64,000 bases of DNA from Myxococcales bacterium. GTDB taxonomy: Bacteria; Myxococcota_A; Polyangia; Haliangiales; Haliangiaceae. This document shows, in pieces, positions 1 through 9,078 of the stretch (positions are counted from its first letter, which is position 1; the number at the start of each line of letters is the position of its first letter). The DNA lies in the NCBI GenBank assembly GCA_016720595.1, contig JADKKI010000032.1:1-64000 (forward strand). The letters are read 5' to 3'. A program made the translations under genes and the position numbers. The notes under the pieces are model-generated. The model was given only the letters and a program-made list of their open reading frames with translations, did no database searches and was not told where the DNA came from.

Positions 1-287
1 GTGGCGACCACGACGCCAGACTTCAACAGCTCGTAGGTCAGGTCGCGGGTCTCGCCGCCTTCGATCACCGGCCCGCCCGGCGGCCGACGCGCGAGCGTGG
101 TCTCGGTCAGCTGAGGTAGATCGTCGAACCGACCGTGGATCGATGGCGCGGTGTAGAGCACCGTCTTGATGACGATCCGCTGGTCGCGCGCGGTGCTCAT
201 CGCGGGCAACTGCCACGATTTCGTCTCGCCCGCAGCCATGTCGATGACGATCGAACGGGTCTGGCGAACGGGCTCGTGCTGAGGCAT
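1..287 (-). CDS. Partial hypothetical protein (C-terminus off the window)
   Basis: An open frame on the minus strand begins with ATG at 287 and runs uninterrupted off the left edge, giving 95 visible residues that start MPQHEPVRQTRSIVIDMAAG. No signal peptide, membrane segment or recognisable motif is visible. It is divergent from the lipoprotein frame beginning at 355, so the roughly 67 bp between them probably hold promoters for both. The function is not recognised. The call rests on an open frame and codon choice like that of the neighbours. Confidence 0.55.
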   Translation of the reverse strand, partial: MPQHEPVRQTRSIVIDMAAGETKSWQLPAMSTARDQRIVIKTVLYTAPSIHGRFDDLPQLTETTLARRPPGGPVIEGGETRDLTYELLKSGVVVA

Positions 288-354
288 GGCGTAGCGTTCC
301 GGCTTGCTCGCGGGCGTGTCAAGCCGGCCTGGTAGCTTGAGTGCGAAACCATCT

Positions 355-1234
355 ATGATGGGTGTGTTGTCGAAGGCAGTCGCGATCTTGATCCTGTTCG
401 CAGGCTGCAACTTCGTATACGGACTCGAACCAACCGGTGCCGCCCCGGATGGGGATGGGGACGGCGTCTCGGATGTCGAGGACAACTGCACGGGCATCAC
501 CAACTCGGACCAAGTGGATGCCGATGCCGACGGGCTCGGCGATCTCTGTGATCTCTGCCCCTTGGTGTTCGACGATCGGAACCACGACGAGGATCTCGAC
601 GGGGTGGGAGATCGGTGCGACGCATGCCCGGGCTTCGCCGAGTTCCAGCGAGATGGCGACGGCGATGGCATCGGGGACCTGTGCGACGATGTCCCTTCGG
701 CCGACACACAGCGGAGCGTCTTCGATCCGTTCCTCGAGCTCGATCCGGGTCGCTGGCAGACCGGCCCCACCAGCTGGCGAGTCGACAACGAGGCCGTCGT
801 GCCCGTCGCCGAGCTCGGGCCCGGCGAGGGCCTTCGCCCGATCGTGGCGCTCTCCAACCGACCCTGGGCGATCCATGTCGGGGTGCGCTCGCGACGCGTG
901 TGGACGGGGACCGACACGTTCGGCATCAGGATCGTCGATGCGGACGGAACCAAAGGCCAGCTGCGTCATGACCTGCGAGCCGAGCGGGTGTGCAGTGAAC
1001 CTCCTGGGAAGGTCGATGGGGAGCACGGTCTCGACCCCGGTGTTCTTCGACGTCCTGCCGCAAACCATCCTCTCGTTCACCGCCGTGCCGATGGGTGGCA
1101 ATACCGTCTTCGGTTGCACCTCGCTCGCTCGCTCGGGCGCCAGCGTCACGGCGTATCTCAGCGACAACCAGGGGACGATCGAGCTGATCGCCCACCCGAA
1201 CCACGAGCTCACCTTCTTCGAACTTCTCAACTGA
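355..1234 (+). pseudogene. Lipoprotein with thrombospondin type 3 (calcium-binding) repeats, frameshifted
   Basis: The frame starts at ATG 355 and encodes a lipoprotein signal with lipobox LFAGC. It is followed by Asp-rich thrombospondin type 3 repeats (DGDGDGVSDVEDNC, DADADGLGDLC, DGDGDGIGDLC), which bind Ca2+ in this family and are common in surface proteins of myxobacteria. The remaining part resembles a beta-rich secreted domain. Near 950-970 the reading frame must shift by +1: the first frame degenerates after VDADGTKGQL, while the next frame continues sensibly (CVMTCEPSGCAVNL onward, ending HELTFFELLN at 1234). This is either a consensus error or an early pseudogene. The next gene shows the same defect repeatedly. 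Confidence 0.7.
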
Positions 1235-1284
1235 GGCGCGTCGAGGCGTGGCTGGGCTCACCGGAAGCCGCTACGATCCTCTAG

Positions 1285-2691
1285 ATGGGGCGCATGGTGG
1301 TGTTGCTGGTCGCGCCGCCGGTGCTCTACGCGCCCACCTGGTGGAGCTCGCGCGTCGCCTCCAAGCCGCACCTGCACAGCCTCGCCGGCTTCGTGCGGGA
1401 CCTCGCGGACGTCCGGATCCTCGAGCTCGACACGCTGGCCGGCGTCGCTCCCGGTGACGTCGCGGCGGTGCTCGCGGGGATCGATGAACCGCTCGCCACC
1501 CGCGCTGGAGGGTGTCGACCTCGTCGGGATCGTGCTGGACGAGCCTGCACTACCTCGGCGCGGTCGAGGTGGCGCGCAAGATCCGGGCGACGCGACCCGG
1601 GTGCCGATCGTCGTGGGCGGTCATCACCCCACCGCGATGCCCTCGGATTTCGACGATGCAGAACAGCTGTTCGATGTCGTGGTCTGCGGCGATGGGGAGC
1701 ACGTGTTTCGCCGGCTGTGCGAGGAGCGCCGGCCACGGTCTCGGACCACGGAGATCATCCGAGGCGCGCCGTACCAGATGTCCGATCCCGCCCGCATCGA
1801 CTGGACCCACTACCCGTGGCACGACGAGAAGCAGCGCGTGCTGTGGCTGTCGCTCTCGCGAGGCTGCCCGTTCAAGTGCGCCTACTGCGCCGAGCCGCAG
1901 CGCGGAACCAACTGGAACAACTATGCGGTGGAGGATGCGCTCGACATCCTCGACGGGCTGGCCCGCACGCACGCGCCGAACGTCGTGTGCTTCGCCGATC
2001 CGCTGTTCGGTGCGAGCCGCAAGTGGACGGAGGCCCTGCTCGATGGCATCGCCGAGCGGCAGCTGCCGAACATGTTCTGGTGCGAGACCCGCGCGGATCT
2101 GATGACCCCGGCGCTGCTCGACAAGTTCCGGACGTGCCGATTCAAGGTCGACTTCGGCCTCGATACCGGCAGCGAGACGATGGCGCGCCGCATGGTGAAG
2201 CCCCTCTCCCGCGAACTATCTTCGCAAGGCCCGCGAGATGATCGCGCACGCGAACTCGATCGAGCTGTTCCACGATACCTACGTCCTGTTCAACTTCCCG
2301 GGCGAGCCTCCGGAGACCACGCGCGAGACCCAGGAGTTCGTGGTCGCGATCGCCGAGGGCAACGGGCCGATCAGCGGCTGGGTGTCGAGCCAGAGCTTCT
2401 TCATCTTGCCCGGCACCGAGACCTACAAGCGGATGGACGAATACGGCCGCGACTACGGGACGGAGATCCGCAACCCCACCTGGTGGCGCCAGGTCAGCGA
2501 CCACAACGCGCTCGCGACCGACGTCCTGCCCAGCCGCGAGTTCCGCGGCCGCGCGCAGTTCGAAGCTCCTGGCGTTCCGCGAGTGGCAGAACACCGTCAA
2601 CATCAGCCGCCTCGAGGAGGCACTCGAACGCGACCCCGGTGGGGGGGAGGCCGAGACCCGCGCGTTCATGAAGGGCTTCTACGGGTTGTGA
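1285..2691 (+). pseudogene. B12-binding-type radical SAM protein, multiply frameshifted
   Basis: Homology-like coding signal extends from ATG 1285 to TGA 2691 but hops between frames. Frame 1 runs to about 1490, frame 2 briefly (ALEGVDLVGIVL), frame 3 near 1545-1600 (HYLGAVEVARKIRATRPG), frame 2 from about 1600 to 2210, frame 3 to about 2565, then frame 1 to the end (KLLAFREWQNTV to MKGFYGL). The pieces assemble into a cobalamin-binding-like N-terminus (VVGGHHPTAMP) and a radical SAM core with the 4Fe-4S motif SRGCPFKCAYC (CxxxCxxC). Family members modify diverse substrates, and nothing here names one. No stop-riddled decay is seen between the shifts, so sequencing or assembly indels are a serious alternative to a true pseudogene. 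Confidence 0.75.
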
Positions 2692-2774
2692 GGCCCCACC
2701 CTCCGCTTTCCCACCTGTCGCCAGGCCACCGAGCTCCCAAGCTTCGCCCGTACGCGGTGAGTTACGACCTCTAC

Positions 2775-4415
2775 CTACTCGACTGGCTCGAACAGCTTGG
2801 CCGCAACGGCAGCCGAGAGCGCCGTCGCAGGCCCGGCGATCACGTTGTCCCCACCCTCTCCTTTGACCACCATGACGCGCCAAGGGCTGCCCCCGCGATG
2901 GAGCAGCGTGTTGACCAGGCCGACCCGGGCATCGACGCTAGCGCGCACTGCGGCTGACGACGACGCGGAGGTCACGATCTCCCCGCGCGCCCCTGGGCCC
3001 CATACAGCCTCGTGGAACCAGCCATCGGCGCCGAGCACCCCCTCGTTGTCGATCACGGCCTCCCGGAGCGCGGGGCGAACCATCACCACGAGCTGCACGA
3101 GCGTGGGTGCTCCGGCCAGGCCACGGCCCGCCGCTTCGAGCACCGTGATCGCCGAGACGTTGCCCGCCGAGCGGGAGGGCGGTGGCGAGGTCACCTGCAA
3201 CCCGACACGGCGGAGATCGCGCACCACGTCGGCCTTGGGGCGGCAGCTGCCACGCGACGAGCTCGGGGCAGCGCACACGGAATCGCGATCGAGCACGCTC
3301 CCCGCCGCGAAGCGCGCATTGTAGTCCGCGGTCTTGCCGGGCCGATGGTTCACCGTGTACCGGCACAACGGATGATCGAGCAACTCGCGGTCACAGCGTT
3401 GCAGCAGAAGCGTGCGCGCCCGGCCATCGGGGATCTCCGCGATCACCTCGCCGTAGATGCGACGCCGGGCCGCGTCGAGCACCGACGCCTCCGTCGTCCG
3501 CTGGCTCAGGTAGCCGTCGAGACGCGAGACGAGCTCGAACACGGCGTCGAGCTCCGCCGGGACATTCGTGCGCGCCAGCAGCTGAATCGCATGCTGGAGG
3601 TCGCCGTCGACCTCCAGGCCACGGGCGCGCGAGGTGGGCTTGACCGCGAGACGGGAGAGCACGTCGGCCGTCAGCTCCTTGCGGTGGCGAGTCTCTGCCG
3701 TGCGGCCACGGAAGAACGTCCAGCGATCGGAGAACGTCAGCGGCAAACTCTCGACGAGGACTGCGTCGCGGTCGTCGGCACAGCCCGCTTCGAACCACGG
3801 GTAGAAGGTGAGCAGCAGCGGCTCGGTAGGACGCATCAGCGCGCGCAGCTCGGCGCACAGGAAGCTCGGCTCGGCGGAGCCGATGAACCGCGCATACGCC
3901 CGCGCGACGGTCTGTCGATCAGCGGGCGCCGCCGCGGAGACCGCGCGACGCAGCTCCGCGACACTCGTGGCGTCCCACTGCCGCAGCAGGTTCTCGAGTT
4001 GATTGAGCCGCGCGAAGGGGAGAGCGTGCACCTCGCCGGGTGTACTGGGCAACGGGCTTCCGTAGACGATGGGCATCGCGCTCGCCGCCAGCGGCGTCGG
4101 TGCGTAGCGATACCAACCTTCGGCGTCGCCGGGCTGCGAACTCGGGGGCGTGTCGACACGCGGCACGGCGGGTGCCGGCGCAGACGGCACCGTGCGAGCG
4201 ACCGGTCCGACGACCACTGCGTCGGGCGCGGGAGAGACCTGCACGGCGTCGGAGGCCGGCTGCATTCCTGCGTCGACAGGTGAGCTAGCCGCCGCCGGAG
4301 CAACGAGAGGAACGGCTGCAGGAGCGGTCGCACCGCAGGCCGCGACCGCCACGACCAGGACCGACCCGAGCAGGCCTCTGCTCGATCGCGGCACGACACC
4401 CATTCGCTTCAGCAT
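2775..4415 (-). CDS. Secreted lipoprotein of unknown function
   Basis: I chose ATG 4415 because it begins MLKRMG and leads into a lipoprotein signal ending VVAVAAC; an open frame continues further upstream without merit. The mature protein has an Ala/Pro/Val-rich linker of about 100 residues. A predicted helical, Cys-containing domain of about 400 residues follows (for example FLCAELRALMRP, FEAGCADDRD, LLLQRCDRELLDHPLC). No enzyme motif is recognised. Paired cysteines fit an oxidising extracytoplasmic location. It is divergent from mqo, with about 65 bp between starts. Confidence 0.75.
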   Translation of the reverse strand: MLKRMGVVPRSSRGLLGSVLVVAVAACGATAPAAVPLVAPAAASSPVDAGMQPASDAVQVSPAPDAVVVGPVARTVPSAPAPAVPRVDTPPSSQPGDAEGWYRYAPTPLAASAMPIVYGSPLPSTPGEVHALPFARLNQLENLLRQWDATSVAELRRAVSAAAPADRQTVARAYARFIGSAEPSFLCAELRALMRPTEPLLLTFYPWFEAGCADDRDAVLVESLPLTFSDRWTFFRGRTAETRHRKELTADVLSRLAVKPTSRARGLEVDGDLQHAIQLLARTNVPAELDAVFELVSRLDGYLSQRTTEASVLDAARRRIYGEVIAEIPDGRARTLLLQRCDRELLDHPLCRYTVNHRPGKTADYNARFAAGSVLDRDSVCAAPSSSRGSCRPKADVVRDLRRVGLQVTSPPPSRSAGNVSAITVLEAAGRGLAGAPTLVQLVVMVRPALREAVIDNEGVLGADGWFHEAVWGPGARGEIVTSASSSAAVRASVDARVGLVNTLLHRGGSPWRVMVVKGEGGDNVIAGPATALSAAVAAKLFEPVE

Positions 4416-4480
4416 ACCAGGTTGAACCGACCCTGCCGCCCCACCGCCTGGGCTCCGCCGAGTAGTAGGCTCGTGGAGAG

Positions 4481-5890
4481 ATGGCTGAAGCAGACGCACG
4501 TGTCGACGTTGCCCTGATCGGCGGTGGCGTCATGAGCGCCACGCTCGCCACGCTCCTGCGCAAGCTCGATCCGACGCTGCGCATGGTCGCGTACGAGCGC
4601 CTCGATCGCGCGGCGGCCGAGAGCTCCGATGCATGGAACAACGCGGGCACCGGGCACGCGGGGTTCTGCGAGCTCAACTACACGCCGGCGGCCCCCGACG
4701 GCACGGTCGACTGCAGCAAGGCGTTGAAGATCGCCGCGCAGTACCAGCAGAGCCTCGAGCTGTGGCGCTCACTCGTCGCGGCAGGTGAGCTCCCCGACGA
4801 GACCACGTTCCTCCGCAACGTCCCTCACGCCTCGTTCGTCACCGGCGACGACATCCCGTACCTGCGCACGCGCGCTGCGAACCTCGCTCGCTCGCCGTTG
4901 TTTCACGACATCGCGTACACCGAGGATCGCGGTCAGATCGCCGAGTGGATGCCCCTCGTGATGGACGGTCGTGATCCCGGCACACCCGTGGCCGCGACGC
5001 GCATGATGCGCGGCACCGACGTCAACTTCGGCGCGCTCACGCGCTCGCTCGTCACCTGGATCGACGAGGTCTCTGGCTTCGCGATCGAGCTGAGCCGTGA
5101 GGTGCGAGACATCCACCGCGCCGACGATGGCTGGCTCCTCGAGATCAAGAACCTCCTCACCGGCGAGGAGCGAACCGTTCACGCCAGGTTCGTGTTCATC
5201 GGAGCGGGCGGCTATTCGCTCAAGCTCCTCGAGAAGACCGGGATCCCCGAGGCCAAGGTCTACGGCGCCTTCCCCGTGAGCGGTCAGTGGTTGCGATGCG
5301 TCAACCGCGACGTGATCGCGCGCCACCACGCCAAGGTCTATGGCCTCGCCGAGGTCGGGGCGCCGCCGATGTCGGTCCCCCACCTCGACACCCGATGGAT
5401 CGACGGGAAGCAGGAGCTGTTGTTCGGCCCGTACGCCGGCTTCACGACCAAGTTCCTCAAGGAAGGATCGTGGCTCGATCTCCTCGGCTCGATCGGCATC
5501 CACAACTTCCGCGCCGTCGCCGCCGCGGGCCTCTCCAACCTCGATCTCACGCGGTACCTCGTCGGCCAGGCGATGCTGTCGACCGAGGAGCGCGTGGCGC
5601 TGCTCCGCCGCTACTACCCGAGCGCACGCGATGAGGACTGGGAAGTTCAGATCGCCGGGCTCCGCGTGCAGATCATCAAGAGCAACGGAGAGGGTGGCGG
5701 CGAGCTCAAGTTCGGGACCGAGGTCGTGACCAGCGCCGATGGATCGATCGCGGCGCTGCTCGGCGCATCTCCCGGCGCATCGACGGCCGTCTCGATCATG
5801 CTCGAGTTGATTCAGCGCTGCTTCCCGGCCGGCTGGGCGACACCCGAGTGGCGCCGCCGGATCGCGACCTGGATCCCGTCGCTCGGTTAG
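4481..5890 (+). CDS. mqo: Malate:quinone oxidoreductase
   Basis: The 469-residue product is an FAD-dependent membrane-associated enzyme that oxidises L-malate to oxaloacetate and passes electrons to the quinone pool, standing in for or supplementing NAD-dependent malate dehydrogenase in the TCA cycle. The N-terminal dinucleotide-binding motif ALIGGGVMSATLA (about residues 11-23) and the family-typical stretch SSDAWNNAGTGHAGFCELNY are clear, as is the C-terminal LLGASPGASTA motif. The length is close to the usual 490-500 residues. It appears to be transcribed alone, or with the small zinc-ribbon gene 27 bp downstream. Confidence 0.95.
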   Translation: MAEADARVDVALIGGGVMSATLATLLRKLDPTLRMVAYERLDRAAAESSDAWNNAGTGHAGFCELNYTPAAPDGTVDCSKALKIAAQYQQSLELWRSLVAAGELPDETTFLRNVPHASFVTGDDIPYLRTRAANLARSPLFHDIAYTEDRGQIAEWMPLVMDGRDPGTPVAATRMMRGTDVNFGALTRSLVTWIDEVSGFAIELSREVRDIHRADDGWLLEIKNLLTGEERTVHARFVFIGAGGYSLKLLEKTGIPEAKVYGAFPVSGQWLRCVNRDVIARHHAKVYGLAEVGAPPMSVPHLDTRWIDGKQELLFGPYAGFTTKFLKEGSWLDLLGSIGIHNFRAVAAAGLSNLDLTRYLVGQAMLSTEERVALLRRYYPSARDEDWEVQIAGLRVQIIKSNGEGGGELKFGTEVVTSADGSIAALLGASPGASTAVSIMLELIQRCFPAGWATPEWRRRIATWIPSLG

Positions 5891-5917
5891 CGGCTCGTGG
5901 AGAGGTACAAATAGGCC

Positions 5918-6352
5918 ATGGCGCCGAGGATCTTCTTCCGCGTCCCGCTGGTGTGCACGAACTGCGGCACGCTGAACGAGGCGCGCACCATCGATCTCAG
6001 CTCGTCGCTCGGCAATGACCCCGAGTGGACCTATGCCGAGCCCGGTGAGGCTCTCGATGTGGCGCCCGAGGAGCTGGAGGACGAGTTTCTGCTGCTCCGG
6101 CGATCCGATGGGGCACGGACCATTGCGATCGAACTCTGGGTTTGTGGCTCGTGCAAGCTGTACTCACCTGCGCGTCTCGAGTTCCGAACGCGTACGCCGC
6201 GGGTGATCGAGTTCGTCGGAGCAATCGCAGTACCTGCGCTCACACGAGATGTTCTCGACGAGGCGAACTTCGTCACCCGCAAGATCGAGGAGTGGACCCC
6301 GCGTCCGGGTGAGGATGCGTTGAGGATCGAGGAGCTACGGCGCCGGATATGA
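5918..6352 (+). CDS. Small zinc-ribbon protein
   Basis: The 144-residue protein carries two CxxC knuckles, CTNC at residues 13-16 and CGSC at 76-79. Together they look like a four-cysteine zinc ribbon, separated by an acidic stretch. No catalytic motif is visible. Its stop overlaps the start of the pseudokinase-like gene at 6349 by 4 bp (ATGA), so the two are almost certainly translated together and may act together. The function is unknown; a protein-binding or nucleic-acid-binding adaptor are both possible. Confidence 0.75.
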   Translation: MAPRIFFRVPLVCTNCGTLNEARTIDLSSSLGNDPEWTYAEPGEALDVAPEELEDEFLLLRRSDGARTIAIELWVCGSCKLYSPARLEFRTRTPRVIEFVGAIAVPALTRDVLDEANFVTRKIEEWTPRPGEDALRIEELRRRI

Positions 6353-7857
6353 GTGAGCCCGATCGGGAGGATATGGATCGTCTGCGCCTTCATCCTGAGG
6401 TGCGGTTGCGGGCGTGGGAACAGGCCGCTCGCCCGCTCGCCGAGCTCGTCGACGAGCCGTTCGCGCACCTCGGCCGGGAGCTCGCACGCAGCGTACTCGT
6501 GTACCCGAAGCCGCCGCTCGATGCGGTGGCGCCGCTCCTCGGCCGTCTCTCCGCGGCGCATCCGGTGACGCCCGAACAGCGTGCGCCGATCGCAGACGCA
6601 CTCAACGCGCTCGCGTGCATCGGCATCGAGGTCCCCGACGCGGCGCTGAAGTTGACCAGCTGGCTGCCCGGCCTCACCGCTGTCGAGCCACCATTTCCGG
6701 GCCGGCTCGGTGCAGGCTTCGCGGCGCTCGCGCTCGGCGACTGGCAGAAGGCGGCGTACGTGGCGCAGCAGCCACACGACGTCACGGGCGGTCTCGAGTT
6801 TCCCGGCAACGTGCACGCGCTCCTCGGCTACGCGATCTGGACGGTGCGCAACAAGGGTTCGCTCGGGACGCTGCGGCATGCGCTTCGTCGCGTCGCGGAG
6901 GAGCTCGACGTGTTGTGTGCTTCGAGCCAGCTCGACGAGGCCTCCGTGCTGTGGCTCGCTCGATTCGCGTTCCACACCCTCGATGGCGCCCCGCTCCACG
7001 ACGTGGCCTCGCGGGCACATGCGTGGCTCTGGGCCGCTCCCGATCGACTCGAACTCGCGCGTGCACAGCCACTCGAGGAGCCGATCGGGGCCTCGCTCGG
7101 CGACGGCGCCTATCGCATCGAGCACCGGCTGTGCGGCACCGGCACCAACCGCCTCTATCGCGGCGTCGAACGAGCGACTCAGGCCGAGCTGCTGATCAGC
7201 TACGACGAGTTCCGCAGCAAGCACGACATTGCGGAGCTGCGTGCCGAGATCTCGTATGACGCACCAGGCGTCCTGCCCTTGCTGCACGTCGGCTACTTGG
7301 ATAGGCGCACGGATATCTGGTCCGTGGTCGAGCGCGCGCCCTCGGGGTGCTGGCTACCCCAGCTCGTCGGGCCCGCCGATCCATGGACGGCGCCGCGCAA
7401 AGCAATCGAGCTCGGCGTCTCCGCCGGTCGCATCCTGCTCGGAGCGCTTCACGTCGGGGTTCCGCTCCTCGCCGTTCGACCCGAAGTGATGTGGGGCGAG
7501 CATCGCGATGGCCACTACAAGGTCACCGGGCTGTCTCCGCGTGGCTTCGCGCTGTTCGCGCGTTCGTACCAGGACGCGTTCACCCGCCCGCTGTTCGTGC
7601 ACCACTATCGCGATCCCGTGGCGAGCCAGCCTGGATATGTGTTCGACGATCGCTCGCTCACGTTTTCGCTCGGGGTGATGGTCGCCGAGTGGATCATGGG
7701 CGTGTACCCGCTCCTCCAGACCTGGGGACACGAGACCGCCGATCACCTCACGCTCCAGGTCCCCATCGAGCTGCGCGCGTTGCTCGAGCGAGCGCTCGCA
7801 CCCACCCTCGCCGAGCGCCCGCGGCTCGCCGCCTTCATCGACCAGCTCGCGTCTTGA
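6349..7857 (+). CDS. Protein with C-terminal Ser/Thr pseudokinase-like domain
   Basis: The 502-residue protein has an N-terminal helical region (residues 1 to about 240) and a C-terminal half whose order of motifs mimics a Hanks-type kinase. YRIEHRLCGTGTNRLYRG (about 254) sits where the Gly-rich loop belongs, SLGVMVAEWIMGVYPL matches the helix F/activation-segment region, and ELRALLERALAPTLAERP matches the closing helix. The residues needed for catalysis are missing: LLISY has no lysine, LLAVRPEVMW replaces HRDxxxxN, and LSPRG replaces DFG. I infer an inactive kinase-fold scaffold. It is co-translated with the zinc-ribbon gene upstream. Confidence 0.7.
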   Translation: MSEPDREDMDRLRLHPEVRLRAWEQAARPLAELVDEPFAHLGRELARSVLVYPKPPLDAVAPLLGRLSAAHPVTPEQRAPIADALNALACIGIEVPDAALKLTSWLPGLTAVEPPFPGRLGAGFAALALGDWQKAAYVAQQPHDVTGGLEFPGNVHALLGYAIWTVRNKGSLGTLRHALRRVAEELDVLCASSQLDEASVLWLARFAFHTLDGAPLHDVASRAHAWLWAAPDRLELARAQPLEEPIGASLGDGAYRIEHRLCGTGTNRLYRGVERATQAELLISYDEFRSKHDIAELRAEISYDAPGVLPLLHVGYLDRRTDIWSVVERAPSGCWLPQLVGPADPWTAPRKAIELGVSAGRILLGALHVGVPLLAVRPEVMWGEHRDGHYKVTGLSPRGFALFARSYQDAFTRPLFVHHYRDPVASQPGYVFDDRSLTFSLGVMVAEWIMGVYPLLQTWGHETADHLTLQVPIELRALLERALAPTLAERPRLAAFIDQLAS

Positions 7858-7925
7858 CCGCGCAGGTTGGCCCGCCGGATGTTTTTTGGCAGAACCGCGC
7901 CCCGAGGTGTGGTACGCGGCTTGCC

Positions 7926-8468
7926 ATGTGGCTTCGACGATCCCTGATCCTCCTGGTGCTCGGTGCGTGCGGCGGCGGTAGCAGCGACGACGCGGGCGGC
8001 AATGTCGATGCTCCGACCGCGCCTGCGATCCAGTACCAGTCCTTCACGGTCCGGACGCGGAGCCTCGGCACCAACTCGAGCCCGCGGCTGTTCACGCTCA
8101 CCGACACCACCGGTGCGATCGCGTGCGGCACCGCGAATGACTTCCGCGCCGGCCTCGGCACGCAGGGCTCGGAGATCATCATCGGCCTCGATGGGTTCCT
8201 CGGCGGCGTGTGCCCCACGGGCGTTCACTCGATCCACTCCGACTGCGAGATCCCGACCTTCCTGCCGAACTCGAACTGCGCCTACTACCGCCGCTACGGG
8301 CAGCAGGGCCAGGAGCTCGGCATCATCCCGGCGACGGCCGGCGCCGTGAACATCACGGGCAACGAGACGAGCTGTGTCATCACGGTCAACCTGAGCTTCT
8401 CGGGCCAGGCGTTCACCGACTCGGTTACGCTGACCAACGGCCTCGTCGCGAATCCCTGGTGCCGCTGA
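7926..8468 (+). CDS. Secreted lipoprotein, unknown function
   Basis: ATG 7926 begins MWLRRSLILLVLGACGGG, a short lipoprotein signal with lipobox VLGAC and a Gly/Ser/Asp-rich tether. The roughly 150-residue mature domain has six or so cysteines (IACGT, GVCPTG, SDCEIP, NSNCAYY, TSCVIT, NPWCR), consistent with disulphides, and a beta-rich pattern. No family is recognised. Only 10 bp separate it from the downstream cytochrome gene, so they probably share an mRNA. Confidence 0.75.
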   Translation: MWLRRSLILLVLGACGGGSSDDAGGNVDAPTAPAIQYQSFTVRTRSLGTNSSPRLFTLTDTTGAIACGTANDFRAGLGTQGSEIIIGLDGFLGGVCPTGVHSIHSDCEIPTFLPNSNCAYYRRYGQQGQELGIIPATAGAVNITGNETSCVITVNLSFSGQAFTDSVTLTNGLVANPWCR

Positions 8469-8478
8469 TCCGCACGCG

Positions 8479-9060
8479 ATGCGGATCCTGCTGTTGCTGA
8501 TCCTCACGAGCTGCTGGCGCGGGACCGCCGATCCCGCACCCCAGCCGGCTCCACGGCACTCGGGCGTGGTGCCGGTGCACGAGTTCGCCAAGGATCCGCC
8601 GCGCACCCAGACACATCCAGCACCCGCAGTGCGCAGCACCGCGCCGGGCGCGAGCGCTGGCTCGCCTGGGCCACTCGCGATCGTCCATCAGGTCTGGGAC
8701 GACCAGACCGGCTGCATCGAGTGCCATGACACGCCACGAACGGTGGCGGCCGCGAAGTGCGTCGGGTGCCACGACCACGACATGTTCCGGGCCCGGCTCG
8801 CGAAGGGAGCAGGACTCCACGCGAATGCGCTGATGCGTGGCAAGCCCTGCGAGGCGTGCCATCACGAGCACAAGGGCCGCTCTTATGACCTGATGGGCTG
8901 GAAGTCACTGCGTGGCGGCCGACCTGCGTTCGACCATGCGGTCACGGGCTGGCCGCTGCCCCCGCCGTATCGTGCGACGCGGTGCACGATGTGCCACGTC
9001 GTGATCGACCAGCAGGGGCTCCAGCTGTACCTCGGCGCAGATCGAGCGCGGTACCCGTAA
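8479..9060 (+). CDS. Tetrahaem c-type cytochrome lipoprotein
   Basis: The 193-residue protein has a lipoprotein signal (LLILTSC) and four CxxCH haem-attachment motifs: CIECH, CVGCH, CEACH and CTMCH, with further histidines available as axial ligands. Such periplasmic or surface cytochromes shuttle electrons, and the motif order resembles cytochrome c3/c7-like folds. It lies between a disulphide-rich lipoprotein and a thioredoxin-fold lipoprotein, suggesting an extracytoplasmic redox group. Haem loading would need cytochrome c maturation genes, which are not in the window. Confidence 0.88.
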   Translation: MRILLLLILTSCWRGTADPAPQPAPRHSGVVPVHEFAKDPPRTQTHPAPAVRSTAPGASAGSPGPLAIVHQVWDDQTGCIECHDTPRTVAAAKCVGCHDHDMFRARLAKGAGLHANALMRGKPCEACHHEHKGRSYDLMGWKSLRGGRPAFDHAVTGWPLPPPYRATRCTMCHVVIDQQGLQLYLGADRARYP

Positions 9061-9078
9061 CGCGCGTACACTAGGTGC

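Noticed and set aside
7910..7925. TGGTACGCGGCTTGCC, a good match to a sigma-54 promoter
   Set aside because: It lies directly before the ATG at 7926, so transcription would begin inside the lipoprotein gene after its start codon. It is probably chance in a GC-rich region.
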